In this document: positions 58,576 through 64,000 of the stretch, piece after piece
Layout of the letters: every line of letters starts with the position of its first letter
How positions within the stretch are numbered: the stretch's first letter is position 1
Assembly (NCBI GenBank): GCA_027923505.1
Contig: BROI01000001.1
Coordinates: 1,520,501-1,584,500, forward strand
From: Mayamaea pseudoterrestris
Taxonomy: Eukaryota; Bacillariophyta; Bacillariophyceae; Sellaphorales; Sellaphoraceae
Direction of reading: 5' to 3'
DNA length: 64,000 bases
The notes under the pieces: model-generated
What the model saw: only the letters and a program-made list of their open reading frames with translations
Databases searched by the model: none
What the model was told of the DNA's origin: nothing
Position numbers and translations under genes: made by a program

Positions 58576-58871
58576 GTCGTTTGCAAATTCTAGAGTCTTC
58601 AAGTAGCTTCATTCACCGACGTTAGCTGATTGTCCGCATTATGGATGTCACCATGGTGATGGATGCGGTGTGCACGCATTGTAACGGACGACCGCCAGAC
58701 ATGTCAGCGTGAGTAACGTTGCGACCGTCTACTGCACTTCCGGTTCGTCCACGGTCCCCGCGGTCCACGATCATCCGCACACGCTGCGATGATAGCCTCA
58801 CGCTTTAATGCATTCTTATCGCATTATCTCTATCAATACTTTCACGCGTGCGCAAGGATTGACAGCTTATC
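58576..58871. promoter_or_regulatory. Divergent N/O promoter region with 12-bp palindrome
   Basis: A 296-bp spacer between divergent starts, almost unchanged from 22,012-22,307. TCACCATGGTGA at 58,648-58,659 is a perfect palindrome. A short frame starting at ATG 58,641 encodes VCTHCNGRPPDMS and stops at a GTGAGT donor-like site (58,709), so it could be a leader exon; in this copy no acceptor joins it in frame to gene O. Confidence 0.35.
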
Positions 58872-60560
58872 ATGGATGATGATTCCGACGACGATTCCGA
58901 CGACGAATATTACTATGATGAGACTTATTTGCGTCGCAATGAAAAAAAGCTTTCGAATTACATTCAAAGAGTCACAGGAGCAACGCCACCAACTGCAGGG
59001 TCTCAATTAAAGTTCTTAACAGGTTTGTTGCAAGATAATAAGCAACGACGCGCAACTGCTTGGATTCACCACGTGGAGCGACTGCTGAAGGATGGTTTGC
59101 GAAAGCTTGCTGATGGCGTCAAAATACCGGTATCCATCAATGACGATTACCGGTACAGCAATCTCTCGGACTTCTTATTCACCAATGAGCTACTCATTAT
59201 TCTGACACGTCAACCTCATTTAAAAGAGCGCTTCCTCGCTGCTCTTAGAGAACAGTCTACAAAAATGACGACTTTTGCAGTGACATTCGACAATGTATTG
59301 AATTTAATAGGAAAAAAACTTGCGGCCTTGACAATTCCCCATTCGATGGATTTGATTGTCATGACGACTGCAATTGGTCAGATTCTCGGCTCCTTTCCGC
59401 ATCTCGAGACAATGCTTGTATTATTTAATGGCGCGGCTGATCAGCGCACTTGCATTATAAATGCTCAGGTCGTCCTTGGATGCCGTCAAGTGAAGCGACT
59501 GGTGTTACAACCAACTTATTTTCGGCCAGAATCTCTTGCAATCTTCTCTGACTACATCCAAGGTCATCCGTGTCTAGAGGACGTTGAAATCGCTGGTTGT
59601 GGCGAAGAATTTGAACCACATGAAGACATTTTTGAATACCTCATCCGCCCTCTAGCTTTCGTCAAGCAACTTAAAGCAATTAAAATAAATTGCAGATGGA
59701 TAGAGATAAACCTTCATGAGGCAGAGATTATACGCAATGTACTGAAAGTTGAGACGCTCCTAAAAGCTGACCTGCAGGTTTTTGACTTAAATGAAGAAGC
59801 AATCGACACTATTTGTACAGGTCTGGCTGAAAGTAATCTGAAAAAGCTGACTGCTGCTGAGTGGACTTATCCGGAGCACAGGTGTGCATCAGTGGTGCAG
59901 GCGCTCACATCGTCCAAGCTAGTCGAGCTTTCTTTCAACGATGATTCAAGTGCAACTTGTAACGCCCTGAGCCTTAAATTGACGTCATCGGCATGTTGCT
60001 TGGAGATTCTTCGCGTTGGAATTACGAGCGCGGGATATCTTGCAGCGCTCCTGCAGCACGGTTTACAGTGGAGTGTTCCATGCCTTCATCTGGTATTCGA
60101 CGACTCGTTTGTGTGGACTGAGGATTGTGAAATTGCATTCGCGCTCTATGTGGCGAACAACAGCCACCTTCGACGCCTCATTCTTACTTGCACCGATTTT
60201 CATCGGCATGGCAGTCGCATGGCCGGCATGCCTATCTTGGAAGCGTTTGGCTCTGGCGTTGGACGACTAGACGAGCTCGAAATTGTGGATGGCGATGGAA
60301 AGTCCATTGGCAATGACTGGGCCTTGACGCTGAAGAAGCATGCCGGTTCGAATTTGAACCGCCATCGCCGACGCGCAGGCGCCATGTTTGCTGCTGCAAT
60401 GCAGGCTGAATCTGCAGGCATTCGTCGAGCAGCTCTGGTGAAAGGATTGTTCACGGTGAATGCGAGTGCTCGATTTGCATTCCTGTCAAACAATGAATTG
60501 ATGTGCCGCCGTGTTCTTTTGGAGGAGATGGAGCTTGCGATGGTGGGGCCAGCGGAATAG
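58872..60560 (+). CDS. Gene O: LRR-like solenoid protein, unknown
   Basis: 562 residues, intact. It starts with a strongly acidic, Asp/Tyr-rich N-terminus (DDDSDDDSDDEYYYDE). The body is built of repeating hydrophobic segments about 25-35 residues apart, such as CRQVKRLVLQPTYF, HPCLEDVEIAGCG, VKQLKAIKINCRW, SSKLVELSFND, CLEILRVGI and LDELEIVDG. This is the LxxLxI pattern of a degenerate leucine-rich-repeat solenoid. Such proteins bind other proteins; no catalytic part is present. The C-terminal 100 residues are Ala/Arg-rich and helical. Copy 1 has only the first ~85 codons. Confidence 0.7.
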   Translation: MDDDSDDDSDDEYYYDETYLRRNEKKLSNYIQRVTGATPPTAGSQLKFLTGLLQDNKQRRATAWIHHVERLLKDGLRKLADGVKIPVSINDDYRYSNLSDFLFTNELLIILTRQPHLKERFLAALREQSTKMTTFAVTFDNVLNLIGKKLAALTIPHSMDLIVMTTAIGQILGSFPHLETMLVLFNGAADQRTCIINAQVVLGCRQVKRLVLQPTYFRPESLAIFSDYIQGHPCLEDVEIAGCGEEFEPHEDIFEYLIRPLAFVKQLKAIKINCRWIEINLHEAEIIRNVLKVETLLKADLQVFDLNEEAIDTICTGLAESNLKKLTAAEWTYPEHRCASVVQALTSSKLVELSFNDDSSATCNALSLKLTSSACCLEILRVGITSAGYLAALLQHGLQWSVPCLHLVFDDSFVWTEDCEIAFALYVANNSHLRRLILTCTDFHRHGSRMAGMPILEAFGSGVGRLDELEIVDGDGKSIGNDWALTLKKHAGSNLNRHRRRAGAMFAAAMQAESAGIRRAALVKGLFTVNASARFAFLSNNELMCRRVLLEEMELAMVGPAE

Positions 60561-60861
60561 ACAAAATGACAGAGAGCTTTGTCGACTGCAGCCTTTTGCA
60601 CCATGCCACTGCGTCGCTCTGTTTATCGCATTGCAGGTTGGATGAAGGCAGTAGTTTCTGCCATTGATAAATTTATAATACTCTATTGTACCGGTAGGTT
60701 GTGTGATGCCACACGTTTTCTCTTATTCTTGGCTAATGGACGTGACAACTCAAGTTAACTACTGGTCTGACATTTGTACTGCCTGTAGGCGCTTTTGTGA
60801 GCGAAACTTTTGAAAGTTTTTCTCCGCAATCGGTTTGTCTACGGCAGTAGCGTAATCTAAC
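60561..60861. other. Intergenic, 3' of gene O
   Basis: 301 bp with no gene. It holds the 3' untranslated end of O and the promoter of the small spliced gene that follows. Confidence 0.4.
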
Positions 60862-61137
60862 ATGCCGTTGTATAGCTTGACACCGCGTCAAAACGTGAGA
60901 CTTGCTGGTGATTCGCTTATGGCGATGGACACATCCCGACTACCTCATGGTATGTATCACACCCAATTCATATAGAATAATACGTAGTTTTAGTACATTG
61001 TAGCTTTTTAATCAGCAGCGCAACGTCAAAGTATAGTAGCAGCATGGATTCTGCGATGGACGTTCCAAGTGAGCGAACGCAAGGCAGCAGCAGCATCTCA
61101 GCTCAGTCGCATGGTTGAAAAGTCGAAATTAATGTAG
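60862..61137 (+). CDS. Small spliced gene, 69 residues, unknown
   Basis: Exon 1 (60,862-60,949) opens at an ATG and encodes 29 residues beginning MPLYSLTPRQNVRLAGDSLM. It ends at a consensus donor GTATGT. A 66-bp intron ends TTTTAATCAG at 61,015. Exon 2 (61,016-61,137) continues in frame for 40 residues to a TAG. The acceptor is a tandem CAGCAG, so a form one residue shorter is possible. The product is basic (Arg/Lys/Gln), with a Trp-containing amphipathic stretch (IVAAWILRWTFQVSERK). No family is recognised. The in-frame splice across good sites is the main evidence; no second copy exists in the window to test it. Confidence 0.5.
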
Positions 61138-61244
61138 AAGTGTGAATAGTAAGATACAGGAGGTGCATCAGCGTAGCGTAGCGAAAGAAATGGAACAAGT
61201 AGAAGGCGTTGGAGAAGGAAAGTGGCATGTGCAGTTGATATAAA

Positions 61245-61751
61245 CTAGAACATGAGCGACTCGAACGGGTCGTTCGTTGACCGTTTCATGGGCAGATGAA
61301 AGTTGCCGCTCCGTGGCTGCGAAAGTAGCAGTTGCAAGGACTCAATCTCTGGAACGTCATCGTTGTCGCGCTGTATGGGTCGAAACGTATGCATCGTAGG
61401 AGTTGCCGCAACATTTCCGTTCCTGTCCATGCCAATGCTGTCGGGCGTGACGAGGATAAAGTCATGCTGCTGCTGCTCGAGCGACTCAGTCGTCTTAAAG
61501 GGAGTCTCCTGAACGTCTTGAAGCAAACCATCTTGGTTGACATTGGGAGAAAGGCGATGGACTTGCTGCCGTTTGCGCGACGCGACGAAATCGTTGGAAC
61601 GAGTCGCGTGGAAAGCGTCACAAAGCATCATGATGAAGATGAGTGTCTTCCGGCTGGTAAATAGACAAGGCAGGACTTGGGTTTGGTGCAAGCTGTAGCA
61701 GTCTCTCAAGTGTGTATGATATCGACGGGTCAATGTTTTGATCTGACACAT
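61245..61751 (-). CDS. Short protein, unknown
   Basis: An open frame of up to 168 residues from ATG 61,749-61,751 (MCQIKTLTRRYHTH), or 128 from the pair of ATGs at 61,629-61,634 (MMLCDAFHATRSND). The Gln-rich middle (LEQQQHDFILVTPDSIG) and the C-terminal PFESLMF show no known domain. A TTTACCAG sequence just before the second start could be a splice acceptor, so the 5' end is uncertain. It is divergent from the RRM gene. Confidence 0.45.
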   Translation of the reverse strand: MCQIKTLTRRYHTHLRDCYSLHQTQVLPCLFTSRKTLIFIMMLCDAFHATRSNDFVASRKRQQVHRLSPNVNQDGLLQDVQETPFKTTESLEQQQHDFILVTPDSIGMDRNGNVAATPTMHTFRPIQRDNDDVPEIESLQLLLSQPRSGNFHLPMKRSTNDPFESLMF

Positions 61752-62055
61752 TGCAATGGAAGGAAGAGCGCGCTTCGGTGCGTTGGGCGCGATGCAGCGC
61801 AAGTTGAACCACGAAACGGGAAGGCTTTGCCGAAATAAGTGTCAAAGGTGTCAGCAGTGGTCATTCGTTCGCAAGGAACACTTGAAAATGTTCTTCGGAA
61901 TGACACCTCTCGTTCCTTCAGCTGACGTCAGGATGAGCGAAACGGAAGCGTTACTGAAATGACATTCTCATATCCACCACCAACCAACAACGTCGTTCCA
62001 TTTGAATTCCGACAACAACTTGCAAACTCCTTTTGTACAAGCAATCATCTTCTTC
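61752..62055. promoter_or_regulatory. Divergent promoter with TGACGTCA
   Basis: A 304-bp spacer between divergent genes. The bZIP/CRE palindrome TGACGTCA lies at 61,923-61,930, about 130 bp upstream of the RRM gene start. It is the same core as in the B/C spacer. Confidence 0.4.
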
Positions 62056-63060
62056 ATGCCGCCCTCAAACGACGACTCGGATGATCAATGGAGAGATGCC
62101 ATCTTATCTCTGCTGACGGGAACGAAGGAGAAGCTAAAGATTAAAGAGTTGCGAAAACTCGTCTTTCTCTCCTTGCAGCTCGAGGACGGCGACAAGCAAT
62201 CCAAAAAGATCTACAAAAAGACGATGCAAGCACTTGAAAGTACTGGTCAGTTGAAACTTGACGCGGAAGGAACAATCAAACTGAGCAAGAAACGAAAGTC
62301 GGACAAGGAGCTTGGCAAGAGCCGCAAAAGCAAGACGAACAAAAACACGGATGCCAACGACGACTCCAACGACAATCTACCAACTGGCGATACGGCAAAC
62401 GGCGATAGTAACGTGGAAGTGTCGATTCAAAAAGAGAAGGGTAAACCATGTCCAGGCAATCCGCAAGGCGTGACACGCTTGTTTCTCGGCAATCTTCCAT
62501 TTACGGTTGACGAATCCTCGCTGGTTGACTTTTTGCCGGGCGTCACGCACATTAAATGGATCACGGACAAGGAGACGGGCAAGTTTTACGGGTCCGCCTT
62601 TGTGGAGTGCGACACGCCCGCTTCAGCGGCCAAGGCGGTAACAAAGTCGGAGCAGCAGCTACTGGGTCGAGCCATCAAGATTAACTACGCGCCAGCCCGC
62701 GTGGGTGACGTTTGGCCGCCGCCAAAGAAGGTGATTTCGGGCAATCAAGGGACTGGTGGACAAGCAGGCGGCAAGGGAATACGAGCCATGTCAGCCAAGC
62801 CGGACAATTGCACCAAGCTTTTTATTGGGAATCTTTCGTATGATATTGATGATGATGGAATCACCAAATTTTTCGCCGCTGTGGATGCCGAGGTGAAGGC
62901 TGTTCGATGGATACATCACAAGGAGTCGGGAGATTTTAAAGGAGTCGGCTTTGTTGAGTTTTGGAACGAAGCGGCGTGTGAGAAGGCTGCGACCCTCAAT
63001 GGGAAGGATTTACTGGGTCGGCCGATACGCATCGACTGGGATAGCAACAACAGCACATAA
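62056..63060 (+). CDS. Two-RRM nucleolar-type RNA-binding protein
   Basis: 334 residues from the ATG at 62,056. Residues ~12-75 form a small helical module (EKLKIKELRKLVFLSL onward) that resembles the winged-helix segment of LYAR-like nucleolar proteins. A Lys/Asp-rich linker follows (KKRKSDKELGKSRKSKTNK), a likely nuclear/nucleolar signal. RRM1 has RNP2 LFLGNL and RNP1 GSAFVEC; RRM2 has LFIGNL and GVGFVEF. The pair is spaced as in nucleolin/NSR1-type proteins, which act in pre-rRNA processing. The end LLGRPIRIDWD is typical of the last RRM strand. It is convergent with the adaptin gene. Confidence 0.88.
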   Translation: MPPSNDDSDDQWRDAILSLLTGTKEKLKIKELRKLVFLSLQLEDGDKQSKKIYKKTMQALESTGQLKLDAEGTIKLSKKRKSDKELGKSRKSKTNKNTDANDDSNDNLPTGDTANGDSNVEVSIQKEKGKPCPGNPQGVTRLFLGNLPFTVDESSLVDFLPGVTHIKWITDKETGKFYGSAFVECDTPASAAKAVTKSEQQLLGRAIKINYAPARVGDVWPPPKKVISGNQGTGGQAGGKGIRAMSAKPDNCTKLFIGNLSYDIDDDGITKFFAAVDAEVKAVRWIHHKESGDFKGVGFVEFWNEAACEKAATLNGKDLLGRPIRIDWDSNNST

Positions 63061-63150
63061 GCGTTTCAAATTACAAATACATGCTCAATTTGTTTTTAAA
63101 TAGCATAGGATAGGAGAGTTTACTACATGAAAGTACTGACTCGCAACAAC

Positions 63151-64000
63151 TTATTCACGAAGGATGCGCTCCAAGGCAGTCTTGGCCAAGAGTCCGTACG
63201 AGGCATTCTCCGTTTTCAAGCACAGCTTGCACGCGTTGAAACCAGCCTTGAACGTGAGCTCGGCCAAAAACTCCTGGTTGGTAACGGTTCGCATGGAAAA
63301 GTAAACAACTTCTTGGCCTTCCGCGTTTGGGACGGGGCGACGAGCAATGAAAAAGATATTGTAGTTTTTAAACTTGGCCTGGACCGCTTCAATGTCAACC
63401 GCGTCGCGTGGCAAATCGGCAATAGTTCCGTAAAGCTCATTCTTGTCGTCAATCGACTTCCAAGACTCAATGAAGGAGGATCGCTCCATTTGACCGTCCG
63501 GCGAAAAGAGACACTCAAAGTTCAAATTAGCAGCAAAGTAAAAGACGGTACCAGTAGCCATGTTTTTGACAGCAACCTGGATCTGTGGTGAAGCTGGCTG
63601 GCCGGCAGGGACTGGAGCCAGCATATTCGGCGTTGCCGTGAGCTCCACTGTAGAAAGGCCGCTGCTTCCCTGAGAAATCGGTGGGTTGCATACAACTTGC
63701 TGATTGGCCGGAGCGAGGCCAAATGAATTCTTGTTAAGCTGAATGGCAAGTGTAGTAATATCGCTCGGCGAGTTGATGTTTCGCATCTCCATATCCATGC
63801 AGATCTTCTTGCGCTTGAGTGCAAAGCCGGCAAAGATTTCGATGCCACCAGACTTCTCGGGACCACAGACGCGGACCATTGGCGTTTCCGGATCAATTTT
63901 GGTATTGCCACCGGCGGATGATTTGTCATTAACACTCATGCCACCCATGTCCAAAAGGTCGACTTCGCCCTCGCCTCCACTGCCTGCTCCATACTCATCC
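63151..64000 (-). CDS. Beta-adaptin (AP-1/AP-2 type), C-terminal part, runs off the window
   Basis: About 283 C-terminal residues. The frame stays open to the window edge, so the 5' part is missing. It begins in an acidic Gly-rich hinge with a clathrin-box-like VDLLDMG, then a beta-sandwich appendage (GIEIFAGFALKRKKICMDM onward, with LNKNSFGLAP). It ends with a platform subdomain (LNFECLFSPDGQMER, ending KTALERILRE). This is the layout of the large beta subunit of the AP-1/AP-2 clathrin adaptor, where the appendage binds accessory proteins and the hinge binds clathrin during vesicle budding. Confidence 0.88.
   Translation of the reverse strand, partial: DEYGAGSGGEGEVDLLDMGGMSVNDKSSAGGNTKIDPETPMVRVCGPEKSGGIEIFAGFALKRKKICMDMEMRNINSPSDITTLAIQLNKNSFGLAPANQQVVCNPPISQGSSGLSTVELTATPNMLAPVPAGQPASPQIQVAVKNMATGTVFYFAANLNFECLFSPDGQMERSSFIESWKSIDDKNELYGTIADLPRDAVDIEAVQAKFKNYNIFFIARRPVPNAEGQEVVYFSMRTVTNQEFLAELTFKAGFNACKLCLKTENASYGLLAKTALERILRE

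Larger units (their letters stand above)
35998..59139. repeat. Copy 2 (right) of the direct duplication
   Basis: This is the better-preserved partner of bases 1-22,558, about 580 bp longer because copy 1 has net deletions. All genes A-O are open here, with clean splice sites in C, H, L and M. Homology to copy 1 stops within gene O at 59,139, but gene O itself continues intact to 60,560. If the arrangement is a true tandem duplication, the right-hand unit starts at 22,559 and is about 36.6 kb long, of which 8.75 kb is the retrotransposon at 25,718-34,467. Confidence 0.93.

Noticed and set aside
1-64000. tRNA or rRNA genes, CRISPR arrays, bacterial-type operons
   Set aside because: No cloverleaf with a matching T-loop consensus, no rRNA core, no spaced repeat array, and no ribosome-binding-site pattern were noticed by eye. 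The spliced genes identify the DNA as eukaryotic.

Overview
The window is nuclear DNA from a eukaryote that most likely carries a secondary red-type plastid: a photosynthetic stramenopile (ochrophyte), plausibly a diatom. Three predicted proteins (a SOUL haem protein, a GNAT acetyltransferase and an unassigned 491-residue protein) begin with a signal peptide followed by an aromatic residue at the predicted cleavage point. This resembles the bipartite plastid leader (ASAFAP-type) of such algae. Introns are few and short (66-130 bp, GT-AG). Genes are packed with 160-600 bp between them and mostly alternate in strand. The species cannot be named from the sequence.

The dominant structure is a direct duplication. 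Bases 1-22,558 (copy 1) are collinear with 35,998-59,139 (copy 2) through the same gene order, called here A to O: A repeat-rich disordered protein, B coiled-coil protein, C MYND zinc-finger protein, D small acidic protein, E acyl-protein thioesterase, F and G disordered proteins, H arginyl-tRNA synthetase, I membrane-anchored JmjC protein, J plastid GNAT, K Crinkler/RHS-type NTPase-nuclease, L SURF1, M SOUL, N plastid protein, O LRR-like protein. In copy 2 all fifteen are open. In copy 1 only B, E, F and G are open throughout; C, D, H-N are broken, O is cut off, and A is clipped by the window edge. At 22,558/22,559 the O fragment is joined head-on to a 3'-truncated PXA-domain (SNX13/14-like) gene. 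That is the join expected for a tandem duplication whose end points lie inside the PXA gene and gene O. However, much of copy 1 (worst from about 10 kb to 22.5 kb) differs from copy 2 by dense one- to few-base indels, many in homopolymers, which looks like unpolished long-read sequence. A misjoined second haplotype is therefore a serious alternative to a real decayed duplicate.

Between the copies (22,559-34,881) lie the truncated PXA gene, a small Arg/Ser-rich gene, and an 8.75-kb tyrosine-recombinase retrotransposon of the DIRS order (PAT/Ngaro-like). Its ends are split direct repeats in the arrangement A1 - open frames - B1 A2 B2, with identical repeat pairs, so it is young and looks whole.

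To the right of copy 2 (60,561-64,000) are a tiny spliced gene, a short unassigned gene, a two-RRM nucleolar-type RNA-binding protein, and the 3' part of a beta-adaptin gene that runs off the window.

The genes form no single pathway. They are an ordinary mix of housekeeping (ArgRS, SURF1, thioesterase, adaptin, RRM protein), plastid proteins, and several lineage-specific Ser/Arg-rich disordered proteins (A, B, D, F, G and the 25.2-kb gene).
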